From positions 582 to 64,581 of the forward strand of contig WBMW01003175.1 in assembly GCA_013396635.1 (NCBI GenBank): DNA of 64,000 nt. Reading direction: 5' to 3'. This document shows positions 28,400 to 40,007 of the stretch, piece by piece. The DNA comes from Penelope pileata. Taxonomy: Eukaryota; Chordata; Aves; Galliformes; Cracidae. Position 1 is the first letter of the stretch. Each line of letters opens with the position of its first letter. A model generated the notes under the pieces. The model was not told the origin of the DNA and made no database searches. It saw only the letters and a list, made by a program, of their open reading frames with translations. The translations under genes and the position numbers were made by a program.

Positions 28400-28588
28400 T
28401 TTACATACATTTTTCTGTTAAATGCATACGTCGGGATTTTTCTCATAAGAATCGCTTGTGTGTATATATATATATGTACTATGGATATAAATGCCCACTG
28501 ACAATACATTGTTTATACCTCTACAAAATAAGAGCAATTCTTATTAGAAAAATCCCGACGTATGCATTTAACAGAAAAATGTATGTGA
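28400..28588. repeat. Near-perfect inverted repeat, 56-bp arms, 77-bp loop
   Basis: The left arm is 28400-28455 (it includes TGCATACGTCGGGATTTTTC). The right arm, 28533-28588, is its reverse complement with three mismatches in 56 positions. The 77-bp loop (28456-28532) holds a short (TA)n tract. Transcribed within the MDFIC intron, it would fold into a long stable hairpin. No transposon termini or target duplications are evident, so a local template-switch or inverted duplication is the simplest origin. Confidence 0.95.
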
Positions 28589-30121
28589 ACACATATATGT
28601 TTATCTATATGTTATGGATTTTACAATCACAGTGAGAATGTGCGTAGTTACTTCATCCAAAACCATCAGAATCACGGCAAATGTTTAGTTCTTGAATATC
28701 CACCAGATAGTACCCTCACAGTTAAATTATTATGTAAAGTCAGTTAAATAACAGCAGAAGTTATTGTATTAAGGCCCAGTTTGCAATGACAAGGAAGCAG
28801 TGAAACACGCTAATAGATTATATGCTATAGCAATACATTGCCTTTTTATTGCTTTTCCACAGGCAGCAGATTCATGTATAGTTATTACTAGCTACATTAT
28901 CTGCTAGTTTTCTATCAAAAAAGATTCAGTCTATTGAATCATTTATCCAATATTTATCATTCTTATTGAAAATCCACCGGTGTTAGTACTGTATAAAATA
29001 TTGACTTAAATGTACTGGTTTTGCTAAAGATTAAAAACATATTAACCTGAAAAGCACAGTATTTCTTAGGACATTTGAAACTATTCATTGTGGATGCTTA
29101 AACTGACAATATTTCTATGTTGTGTAAGGAATTATTTAAAAAAAAAAAAATCTTTAACATATATTAAGTGACCAATGCCATCCTGATTTGAAGATGCTGA
29201 ATGTTCATACAGCTCATATTTGAAATTTTGATGTGTATTGCATTAGTTACTGAATATCAAGAATAAAATTTTTGCTCATACATTGAGTGTAAAATGGGAT
29301 CTTTTGTAGCAGCACACGGCCTGTTTAGAATGATATAACAGGCACTGAATGTTCACATATCAAACAAAATGCCATCTTTCTGTAGAAAAGAGGTGTCAAA
29401 AAGTTTCTTTGTACCTTTAACGCATGTGATTATGTAGTACAAAATGCAGAGTTTGTAAAATTTCTTGAATATACAGGCAAAAAATGAATAATTCAAAACA
29501 ACTCATAAGTTCTACATTCTATTGTATCTTTTATAACGCAGGCAGAAGATAGCATTGTGTTCCCAGTAGAGCTGAATTTGCACAAGTTACACCTCTGAAA
29601 ATGCCAGATGGTCTATGGTCTACTTTTGAGAGCTGTCACATATGTAAAGATTTGAAAAAAGAAAGACAGCTGAATGAGAGCAGTGGATCATTAAAGAGAG
29701 AGTGAGAGTCCCTGGGTATCACTGTGTTTTAAGAAGCACTGTGTCGTTCCCCATATTACACTTCTTTTTTTTAAGATATACACAACCTTTAAAAAATAAG
29801 GTAAAATATTTCTGTTTTAAACGGAGTGGTTGTGGCTTAATCTTGGAACTGTCAATTGCTTTTGTTCTTTATGCTACAATGCGGTCATATGGTTCCTAAT
29901 TGGTTTCAAGTGTGTTTTAACCATAAGATTCAAGTCTCCCTAGTGCAAAATTATCAATAAAGTTAAAATAAATTTAAATTGAGATAACTAATTCATTTGG
30001 GGTTTTATTCCATTTTGATTTGACCTGCATATCACATGTGAATACTGTAAAGTCAGTCAGCTAAAAAGCTGTATGGCAATGATAAAAGACTGAAGTAAGA
30101 GTACTTTGGGAACAGGATTAT

Positions 30122-30122
<1 letters not shown>

Positions 30123-30159
<37 letters not shown>

Positions 30160-30240
30160 AAAAAACACCCCCCCCCAAAAAAAAAAAAAANACAAATCAA
30201 CCCCCCCTCCAAAAAAAAGCAACAAAATAACCCCAGCCCC
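30123..30240. repeat. Poly-A / poly-C low-complexity block with N
   Basis: A run of about 36 A is followed by alternating A-runs and C-runs, with a single N at 30191. The block is probably a degenerate poly-A tract, or sequencing slippage around it. The apparent Lys/Pro-rich or Phe/Gly-rich translations are artefacts of composition. Confidence 0.9.
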
Positions 30241-33074
30241 AACCTCCCCACTTTAGTAAAAATAATAATGAAAGCAAAACCAAATAACTATTTAGACTCC
30301 CATTCACCCACAATTTTACAGAAAATCACACGCTTTTGAAGATAGAATTTTGGATAGTTTATCAAGTTATTGTATTGCAGTAGAGTACCAAAAACACACA
30401 AACAATTGCAAACTGCAACCCTCAATTTATCTGGCTTGGAAAAGGTCATAACTGTCAGTTTTAGAAACTTACATGTCCAAGCATACAGAATTTTTAGCTC
30501 AGACTGTTGCTTATATGTACTGAGGCTAACCCCTACTTAGTACTTCTAGGCTATCAGTGGAACTGTACCACTCAACAGCTGGGAATCGTACGAAGTTCAG
30601 TGTAAGGAAACTGTCTTTAGATGGAACATGCAGAACACTATTCCTTTGTAACATTTACATTGGAATGGGATAGTGGGAATAAAGCTATGAGGAGTTATGG
30701 GCATGAACGCTGAATTCTAGGGAGTATTAATTTTTGATTTCTGATGTTGCTATTGATATATATATATATTACTGTAGTTAGGTCTACATTGAGATTTCTT
30801 TAAATGGAAGGGATGCCTTTTGAAATTTACTTTGCACATACATGGAAAATCCTACGTAATGATTCCTTGTATTATGCTTTAATGAATCTGCTCCTGTTTC
30901 AGGTAGGAGAAAACTCTAAAAGTTTGTTTTGGAGTTCTTATCATAGTCTAGAAATGTTAACAGAATATATTCTACAAATTCCAGAATCAAGAAAGTGCCT
31001 TACTTACGCTTCTGTTCATAGGTTTTTCAAGCACTAATGCGTAACTGAAAGGTGCAGCAGCTTCAGTATTGCCATTAAAAATATTTTTGGGCAAGTTAGT
31101 TCAAGTGTCAGGATACCTCTGTTCTCCTGCTTTGGAGCAGTTACTGCTGGTAATGGAAGGGAATCATCTTTGTCACTGCTACATCTCTGGGGAGATTAAT
31201 AACACAAATGTTTCCCCCAGCCCTTCCTTTCTTTCCTGTAACAGAAAATTTTTACTTCTGTAACGTAGGTTTACAGTTAGGGTTACTTTGACCTGTTCTA
31301 ATGTTGGCAGTGTAAGATATCTTCTTAAAATCTTTGTTGCTGTAGGTAAAAATAACCAAAAAAAATCCAATGGAAAGTAAAAAATCAACCAGTTCTTTTT
31401 TTTTTTCTTCAATATTTAAACTCGATTATAAAAATATCCCTGTTTGCCTATGAATATGACCAAGATTTAGTTTGAGACATATCTAAAGTTGAATCTGGCA
31501 AACTGATAATCATTAGAGGAAGCAACTTGAGAATGGTATCATTTTCTTTGATAAAAGGGAAGTGTTGAGACCTTATTAGGCCAATTCAGAACTGGGGGTC
31601 CTTTTAGTTACCACGCTGGTCTGTGTCCCCTGGTAGTATTTCTCCAGAAGTTTCATCACGTGTACCTGAAGTGATCAGTGTAGCTGTTTCTTTTAAAGGA
31701 AATTAGCTATTATTATCTACGCATATTTTTATCTTTTATGTAGTGTAATCTACATTCAGAGCTATACTGTGAAAACATCAGAAAATTGATGTGAATAGTT
31801 TGAAAAGAGAATAAACGGCAGTCCTGAGCACTGTTTTCCTTTGCTACTGATGCTGTCTAATCTTGCTGCAGTTGAGTTCAGTAGAATATGGACTTTTTCC
31901 TTGACATTAAATTTTAAAATGATTGAAGATAGGCCTACTTGAAAACCTCTTTATGTCTAAGCATGATAACATAGTATTTTGATTAGGAGAGGTGATTGGT
32001 CTGATGCTTTTTGATTGTGAAATCTTGTTGTGTTACTATCTGTATTGTTTAAAAAGTTTCAGAACTAAGTTGGCTTTTTTTTTTTTTAAATAAGAATTCT
32101 TAATAAAAGCACTGGTTTTTATTACAAAGGCTCACATTAGAAAAAAAACAACTTCTATTTTCTTTGGATGTATAAACATTAAATACGTGAAGTATTTCCC
32201 ATGTTATTAAAAACAGACTCCTTTATGATACTGTAGCTTAACAAGGAACGATCAAGTTTCATGACCTCTCATTAGAATGAATCTATAACACGTATTTTTG
32301 GAGTCTTAAAAAGGCCACTGCAGATTCCTGCTATGACAGACTTTGTATTTTTTTGTCTGACTATTTCAGTTTGCTATCACTAAAACTCTAACAAGTCCAT
32401 TACAGCCATGTCTAAACTATGATTTTGAATTGTGAAATACAGTAGGGGTACTCTAGCTTGCCACAGCTTTGTGGTGTGTTCCTCCTGTTCACTGGGTCAC
32501 CTCCTCCACTTCCTGAGGATTTTAACTGTTTTTATTCTTTCCAGCAATCCATGAGTTTAATTTCAAACGAGTATTAATTGCCTGAATAGTCTTCTTCATA
32601 TCTAATAGAGCAGCCTCTTGTGGTTGTCTTTTGGAGTGGCCCTACCTTCTCACTCCAGTTATTTTCTGAAGACTAGCAGGTTGGTCAATCTGCAGTTTCA
32701 CTTCTGTTACTGCAGACTCTGTCTTCTCTTCCTTACATTTTCTTTCCTTTTCATGTTTCTCCCATTCTTCATTTGGCTTCCTTTAACTCAAGTTTACTTC
32801 AGTTTTAATTCTTTTTTCTCCTATTCTTGACTTTTTACTTCTTCCCGTTGCTTGCCTTGTTCTCTCTGCTCAATTCAGAGAGAACCATGAACAAGTTCAG
32901 TGCTGAGTGGTGGTTCTAGGCCTCATCTAGACATGAGGCACTTTATGAATGTTTAATTGCAATTATTTTTAATCTTTCCTGTTTCGATTAGGGATGTTAA
33001 TTTTCCCCAGTCTAGCCTAAAGTGTTCAGTTTTCAGTTTAAAGTTTTAATTAACTCTTTCTCTTTCATTTTAAG

Positions 33075-33350
33075 CACAACCTCAACGTTTGCCTCAGCCA
33101 AATACTTCAGCACTGGAAAGGGGTGAGGAAGAAAGTGGCAAAGTACAAAATGGCCATGCAGGCCTGAGTAATGGAAGTGGAATGCACAACGGGGTCAAGC
33201 ACGCATCTGCAGACAACAGAAAACTTTCATCTCCTGTTTCAGAAAAAATGCACAGAAAAATTCAGTCCACCTTGTCTGTCAACAGCAACGGCAGCAAGAA
33301 GAGTAAAATAAGCTCTGCATTTTCTCAAAAGCCAGGTACTACACCTGAAG
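33075..33350 (+). CDS. MDFIC: MDFIC internal coding exon (Ser/Lys-rich linker region)
   Basis: This is the second visible MDFIC exon, 276 nt, bounded by acceptor CATTTTAAG and donor AAG|GTAAGC, with phase 1 at both ends. It encodes 91 full codons plus split codons. In order: a Gln/Pro-rich start (Q-P-Q-R-L-P-Q-P), an acidic patch (E-R-G-E-E-E-S-G-K), a Gly/Asn-rich stretch (N-G-H-A-G-L-S-N-G-S-G), then a basic Ser-rich segment with H-R-K-I-Q-S and S-K-K-S-K. The last of these could act as a nuclear-localisation signal (inference). The segment is low in hydrophobic residues and probably disordered. It links the N-terminal region to the Cys-rich domain and ends P-E-D across the next junction, which matches the family exactly. 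The reading frame stays open for 13 codons past the donor (TAA at 33386-33388), so intron retention would give a truncated protein lacking the I-mfa domain. Confidence 0.93.
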
Positions 33351-35873
33351 GTAAGCAGAAATTCTTTTTAAAAAAACTAACTGAATAAAGACTAGCCAAA
33401 CCCCATTCTCACTAATAATTACACAATCAACTGAAAATAATTGAAGAGCATGACTCATGCTCCAGAAGCAAATAGAAATCATTATGATAAAAAGCAAGTT
33501 ACTTCCCCAAAGGAAAATATTAAGTATTTGAAGGAAATTGAAGCAATGGGAGATTTCTTGCTTTCAAACATTTTGCCAACATAGTCTGGTGATGTTTTAT
33601 TCCCTGTAGTTAGTATCCTGTACTGATAGAAACTCCTGTCAACATCATCGCAAGTATATCAGGAAAAATTTAAAGCAGTAGTTCAAAACATAGTAAATAC
33701 TTAATTGCATTAAAGGCAGGCTCCGTCAGAGTAGAGTTTGCTTTTTAGAATGTTCTGTTAGCAAATTCTGACTACCTGTGAAGTTTGGACACTAAGTAAT
33801 AAAACTTGGACCTGTGCTTTGATGGTGAATGTGCCTTATGTTGTAAATAATTTGCATGAAAAAACTTCGTAATCCCTGTGCATGGCTTAAATAAGCAAAA
33901 GTAAATGATTTTGCCTTACATTTTAGCAGCGTGTGTTTTCGCTGCTTGTAATTACTCTAATGGTCCCGAAGTTTCTGAGCCTCTCCTCAATTCATTACGT
34001 TCCCATTAGCACTGATATACTCAGAAGGCTTTGCTCCTGCCCATTACAAGAAGGGTGCAGAAGCTGTATACATTTTATTGGTTTGAGGTGGGCTTTCTTT
34101 CGGAGTGCAGGTAGACACACAGATGTGACTAGTTAAAAAAAGTCTGGGGTGTGAGTAAAGACAGATTTTCAGAGAAATGGGAGACTGTACTGTTCAGTGA
34201 AATGGGGAGGATTCTTAGCCTGGATGAAAGCAAAAGGGATCAGAAGGACTGTATGTGCTGGCCTGAGTGAAACCCACTGATTTCAGTGGAGTGACTTGGC
34301 TTCCACTACTTCAATCAAACCTACTGAGTGAATCTGTGTAATAATATCAAGTAGAGCTTCACTTGTACTGTGCCATGGGCTGGTCCTCCTTGCTGTGGTT
34401 CATTTTCATATGTATATCTTCAATAACCTAATGTTATTTTTCAGTTGTGCTTTCAGTCCTCTAAAATTTCTTTCCAAAATCACAATGTTGTAGTTACTAT
34501 ATTCCCCTTATCTCTTTCTGTTTTGTGAAAACCAGTTCACCCTCCAGCCTGGTATTTTTCTTATACATTGTACCTTCATGCAATATACAGAATGTACAGA
34601 AATACAGGGTAATCCTTACTATCACATATAGTTTTCTGACTTACACAGTAGCTAAAATTAAATACATTCAGAATTATACATACAATCTTGTAACGTTTTT
34701 ATTTTCATTGTTGGAAGTTGAATATGTGTTCTGAGTAGCTTTACCCATGCTGCCAATGTCTGCTGCTCTAAGTTTTCTCTTAATCAATCCAAGTGAAGAG
34801 TAAGTTTCATTGTAGAATGATTAAAGTGTATCTAGGCTATTGTGATATGCCTATAGGGGAATAATTGTTGGAAAAAAATCATTTTATTTTTGAAATTTAT
34901 TTTCCTTTACAGTTCTCTGCAGGCATGTTTTAAATTCTCGTCCACACAATGCACATCTATAAGCCTTCTGACAGTTTCTTCTGTTTTTCAGTAATTTAGC
35001 CTGCGAGGCTGCATGGAGGAACTATAGACTATAATTAATATTCACAGTCAGGGACTCTAGCAATGGTCAGTTGATATACAAAAACAACGCGAAGAACAGA
35101 TCATAATTTTAAAGAAAAATAATTTATCCATAATATAAAAATAATTGTGAATTTAAGAAGTGTTAAACCCTTATGAATACTTCTGGAAGTCTGTACTTTA
35201 AAAAATAGATTTAATTAGGTTATTTGTTAAAAGATGTTTAATTGCATTTAAAATAGTAATAGATACAGTTGATGAATCTACCTGTATAAAACCAGAAGAG
35301 TACATTAACAAGTTCTATGACTGAAGACACTTTTTCAAGATGGTCAGTTAATTGGAACGTAACTTCGACAACTTCTTCACATTCTGAATGTCACTTTTGT
35401 GGGAAGGGGTACTTCTGTGAGCATCTCTGTTTTCTGATCCAATTACATTTCTGTAGAAATTATTGAAAAGATTTTCAGAAAGATGGAAAAAATGGAAAAC
35501 TACAAGAAATTATTTATAATGTTTCTTAACACTTTAGTTTTGCTTTAGCTTGTGCCATGTTAACATCACAAGCCAAGTGAAGTGCTGAAGAACTGTCGGG
35601 TTTAACTTGACGTTCTGTATTTGTATTTATGCGCATCTATACCATATAGCTCTATAACCTTTGTGCAATTTCTGACACAGCCTTATGCAGAAATAAATTG
35701 TTACTTTTTGAATAATCAGTCACCTGAAGTGAACTTAGCTACCTCAATTTACTATAGTGTCCAGATAATTTTATTGGAAAGAAATACATGTAAACTTGTA
35801 TTCTTTTAAATGTTCCAATTCACTTTAATTAAAAATTTAAAAATATGGTTCCCTATGTTTGATCTTGGAAATC

Positions 35874-35924
35874 TCGCCTCCCCTCCCCTCGCTTCCCCTC
35901 GTCTCCCCTCCCCTCCCTTCCCCT
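35874..35924. repeat. Pyrimidine-rich (CCCCT)n tract
   Basis: About 50 bp consists of imperfect CCCCT/CCCTC units with occasional G. It is almost purely pyrimidine on the plus strand, so triplex or H-DNA formation is possible in principle. It is intronic. Confidence 0.9.
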
Positions 35925-36318
35925 TTCAGAGAAACAAAATTGAGTTTGAAGTTCAACTCCAGAATTCCCCTATCAGAGTTAACAACATTAATTGTTCCAC
36001 CTGCAAACTCCCCTTGTACTCTACATTACATGTTGTGAGCTTTAGGGATTGAAGTTGTGTTGGAAGTGCTTAAAATGTGAAAGACAATTTGGTAGCAGTA
36101 GCACAGGAGATTAATTCTGCCTTTTTAAATGAGGATGTAGTCTATGGAGTCAAGTCAGCATTCCAGGATATGCTGTTTAGAAACATGTTCACATCAGGTG
36201 AGGCTTAGGAGGGTGTAAGTGTATTCACTAGCTCTGTTCTTCCTCTGCATCCGTTATTAATCTGCACAGTCTCTGAAGTCTCTGAGGAAATCTTACTCAG
36301 CTCTATGACTTATACTAC

Positions 36319-36343
36319 AAAAAAAAAAAAAAAAAAAAAAAAA
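36319..36343. repeat. Poly-A tract (about 25 A)
   Basis: This is an intronic A-run with no recognisable retroposon body upstream. Confidence 0.9.
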
Positions 36344-38525
36344 GCAAAGGAATTATGGAATAGAAGGAGTTTCTCTCTTAAAAAAAACAGTTTGAAAAAA
36401 AACAGGTGGAAAGGAGGGGCAAAATGGAGTAGAAACTAATTATTTTGTAAAGTGCGAACTGAGCTTTTCTACCAAAAACTTAGGAAGCTTGATTATATGC
36501 TTTATTATTTTTTTTTAAATAAAGCAATTGTTTCTAAAAAGTAAATAAGTAAATGATGGAGAGAGAGAATACTGGTTTTGAAATTGAGCTCTCTCTTGTG
36601 GTCAAGTTGCTGTGACCTCACAAGTCACTGCATTTGTTAGAGTAGTTAGCACAACTCTAACAACTTGTCATAATCTGAGTTGGGGGTGACACTCCATGTA
36701 GTCAAGGTTGAGACCGTATACAATTACTGTGCTCATCTGGAAAAGGTAGCTTGAGAATAAGAATGAGCAGATCATGAACCTGAATCGTTTATATATAGTA
36801 GATCTTTACTTCATTCCTTCCCAGGCTTTCTCAACCAGAGAGGCAGAAAAGGCATCTTCTTCCCAAGTTTTTTTTTTTAAACATAGTTATAGGAAATGTG
36901 ATAAGACTATATGCAGGAGAGAGAAAGGTAGTCTTCAGGATAGTGTATCCCATGTGTCTTATATTTGAGATGCAGTGAGCAATCTCATCCCACGTGTTTT
37001 TCCTCAAAACCAGACGTTTAAAATGCAGCATTTCAGGGTGCATTTGAATGCAACAATTTTTCTTCTTTTTAGGATAAAGCAACTTAATCATCTGCTCTAG
37101 ATGTTGGAAGTGATGGGCACAGTTTGACTTGTACTGCTTACTACATTAATTTGTTAGAATATCCCAAGTGATATTGATGTCTTAGCTGAAGACAAAACAA
37201 GTCCAGTAAATAGCCTTTATATTCAGCTGGGCTCTTAAGAAGCAGTATGTGCATATACACAGTCTCTTAGAAGGATAACAGACTTCTCTATTTGAAGTAG
37301 TGGATTTTGGTTTGTATAACTTTACATAAACTGACATAGTTTTCAGTCAGCTTTCCTTTCCTTCTGGGCATACGATTTTTGGATAGAACTTTTTTTCCTT
37401 TCAAGTGTGATAGTTTTGTTTTATATACTGTTCTTTCTCTGGATTGGTATCATTTACTGGAATTTGGTACGAGTGTACATTATAGCATGAATAGCCTAAC
37501 ATTGCAGAAATACCTACTGGCCATTAAAGTCTCTCTTCCTCCTTTCCTATTTTCCTTTACCTTCCTCTCCTTCTTATATACTTCTGAAATCTATCCCATC
37601 ATCCTTTAGGCAGCTACTTCACTAGTATCCTACAAACCTCTTTACTTAGGCCAAAATTTCTTTTGGAACTTGATTTAAATTGGAGCTCTGGCTGAGTACT
37701 TCAGTTCTTCTAGGAGTATTTTTGTTAGACAACGTTGTGTCAGAAGGCAGTTGTCAATCAGTGGGAAAATAACATAGGCTCAAACCTGTTATTTTTAAAA
37801 AGATATTTTGAAAAGTGGGGTGTTTTAAGCATGTTTTATATTTTTGTTTGCATAGAAATCTTGGCAGGTGATTCACACATTGTGTTAGATGAGAGAGTGG
37901 AACACAGGGCCTGTAATGAAGAAAGGTCTTTCCACAGCATCTATTTTATAAGGTCACAGTCCAGCTGGCATCTATCTAGTCTCAGTATTTGCCATGATGA
38001 GCAATGGGAATGAAAGTTGCAGATTCAAAGGAAGCCTTGGGTATTGGAAATTTGCATGTTTCATAGTATTTCTGTATGTTTAAAAGCTGGATCATTTTTC
38101 TTCTGATATTATGTCTATATTAAGAGTTTAGAATACAGACTTTGATGAAAATTTCCATTTGTTTTGTAGTGTAATTTACTGTTCAGGCAATATTTTAATT
38201 TACTTGATCAAGAGAGATGATCAGTTTCTATGTTAAAATGCTGAAATATCACCTATCATAATTTGTAACTTTATTGTCCCCCATGTAAGTAACTGTGGCT
38301 CTGTTAGCCAGGGATAGCTATATTCCATGTGACATGTTGGTTTGTTTTATCTGGATTTCTTGTTTTTATTTCAGAATTTTACTGGGTGTAGTGACTTTTC
38401 TAAAAGAGGATGCGTAGCAGAAGCTGCACAGAAACAGCATACATTATGGACATCGTGTTGTGTTTGCATGCATGCAGCTGCTCTGTAAGCTGACATCCCA
38501 CATCTGGGTAGCACATACCTTTTAG

Positions 38526-38841
38526 AAACCTGGGCTGGGGGTACTTCTCCATAGCTCACCTCCTGTAGTAGCTGAGTGCTGTGCTGCTGTAGCTGGGGCT
38601 GTTATCCCTCGCAGTGGGTTATCCCTGCGTGTGGGTTATCCCTGCCTGTGCCAGCAGCAGGAAGCCTGCAGTGCCTGCTGGGGCTTCTGTTCAGGGCGCT
38701 GCGGGGGCCTGGCGCGATCCCCTGCTGAGGACCTCAACCAGCACTTTGATTGCGGTTTTGCCCTTTTTTGATTCTTGCTGTGAGACAGCAGAGTGCCTGG
38801 AGATTTGTTTTGAGTTGTCTGAACTCGGTGGATATAGTTAG
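38526..38841 (+). pseudogene. I-mfa-domain-like relic inside the MDFIC intron
   Basis: This is a GC-rich patch in otherwise AT-rich intron. In the frame 38770-38841 the translation reads D-S-C-C-E-T-A-E-C-L-E-I-C-F-E and ends at TAG (38839-38841). The true MDFIC terminus reads D-A-C-C-E-S-S-D-C-L-E-I-C-M-E: 10 of 15 residues are identical and most of the others conservative. Just upstream, in the +1-shifted frame, D-C-G (38748-38756) matches the D-C-G that precedes the same motif in MDFIC, with a T6 run (38764-38769) as the likely frameshift site. That upstream frame is open from 38526 and Cys-rich (E-C-C at 38574; E-A-C-S-A-C-W-G-F-C near 38660). Its alignment to the rest of the domain is weak and is disturbed by a 17-bp tandem repeat. 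I see no good acceptor in the right phase. It is best read as a decayed duplicate or former alternative terminal exon. Chance similarity is possible for the upstream half only. Confidence 0.55.
38601..38651. repeat. 17-bp tandem repeat, three copies
   Basis: Three adjacent 17-bp units start at 38601, 38618 and 38635, each beginning GTTATCCCT, with one to a few differences between units. Because 17 is not a multiple of three, the array would shift any reading frame passing through it. This is relevant to the surrounding I-mfa-like patch. Confidence 0.85.
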
Positions 38842-39385
38842 TAAAAAGCTGACCAAGGTCACCATTCTGTAAGTGAGCTTATTTACCATTACAGACAGGG
38901 AAACGTTTTATCATATGTGACCTGCCTGCTTGGAATGAAAGCTTACTGGGTCTGTTTGTGAGAGGTTAGTGTCAAACAGTACAAAAGCAGCACAGATCAG
39001 CCTGCCTCTGTGTTTCTCTGTACACCTTTTTCAGTTTAACTTCTGCAAATCTTGTACAGTTTATAGTTCTCTTAAAATCTGTTTCTTAACTAGAGCTGCA
39101 CCTTTTAGTAAAAATGAAGAGGAGAGGATAAAAAGGAAGTTGATATAAAAAAGTATATTTCAGTATTTAAAAGAAATTAGATATCAAAGCAATGTGTGTA
39201 TGCAGATATTTTAGAATTAAAAAATGGTGTGCATGTGCAAATGTTTGAAGATATGCACTGACAAAAATTAAAGTTGTTTCATTGTTAATATTGTTTCTGT
39301 TCCCTAACTGAGCATAGGTGTTATAACTGGCGTAAGTATAGCGTAAGGCTCCCTGGGGTTTGAGTATCAGTGGATGAACAGTTTT

Positions 39386-40007
39386 CACAGAATCATAGGA
39401 GTTGGAAGGGACCTCTGGAGATCACCTACTACAACCCTCTGCCAAAGCAGGCTCCCTACAGTTGGTTGCTCAGGAAAGCGTTCAGATGGGTCTTGAATAT
39501 CCAGATATTCAAGAGAAGGAGACTCCATAACCTCTCTGGGCCTCCTGTTCCAGTGCTCTGTCACTCTCACAGTAACGAAGTTTTTCCTCATGTTTGTATG
39601 GAACTTCCTATGTTCCAGTTTGTGCCTATTGTCCTGTTGCTGGGCTCCGTTGAAAAGAACCTGGCCCCATCCTCTTGACTCCCACTCTTTATATATGTAT
39701 AAGAATTGATAAAGTCCCCCCTCAGTCTTCTCCAGGCTGAACAGCCCCAGGTCTCAGCGTTTCCTCATAAGGGAGATGCTCCAGGCCCCTAACCATCTTT
39801 GTAGCCCTGCACTGGACTCTCTCCAGCAGTTCCCTGTCTTTCTTGAACTGGGGAGCTGAGAACTGGACACAGAGCTCCAAATGTGGCCTCACCACGGCAA
39901 AGTAGAGGGGGAGAATCACCTCCCTTGGCCTGCTGGCCACGGTCTTTTTGATGCACCCCAGGATGCCTTCTTGACCATCAGGGCATACTGCTGGCTCATG
40001 GTCAGAT
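39386..40007 (-). mobile_element. CR1 LINE, minus strand, about 620 bp
   Basis: The CR1 3' end is at 39386 (CACAGAATCATAGGAGTTGG, the reverse complement of the usual tail) and the element extends to about 40007. The minus-strand frame at 39722-40084 encodes I-L-G-C-I-K-K-T-V-A-S-R-P-R-E-V and V-R-P-H-L-E-L-C-V-Q-F, typical CR1 ORF2. It is moderately diverged and inserted antisense to MDFIC. Confidence 0.93.

Larger units (their letters stand above)
10568..33074 (+). other. MDFIC: MDFIC intron between first and second visible coding exons
   Basis: This is a 22.5-kb GT-AG intron (GTAAGT at the 5' end, TTTTAAG at the 3' end). It contains an ancient CR1 (13715-14105), a long recent-looking CR1 (16274-17074), a CR1 3' tail (22571-22668), a 56-bp-arm inverted repeat (28400-28588), a poly-A/C block with an N (30123-30240) and scattered homopolymers. 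The longest open frames in it (for example 27493-27897 and 23963-24388) read through T-rich DNA and show no domain. I see no embedded gene. Confidence 0.7.

Noticed and set aside
28456..28532. MicroRNA precursor at the inverted repeat
   Set aside because: The arms (56 bp) are nearly perfectly paired and the loop is 77 nt, unlike a typical pre-miRNA. No small-RNA evidence is available.
30057..30339. Lys/Pro-rich and Phe/Gly-rich open frames
   Set aside because: Pure translation of the poly-A/C block.
38357..38400. Good-looking splice acceptor (TTGTTTTTATTTCAG) before the I-mfa-like patch
   Set aside because: Joined in phase 1 to the preceding MDFIC exon, it reads E-F-Y-W-V then stop at once, so it does not deliver the I-mfa-like frame as coding sequence.
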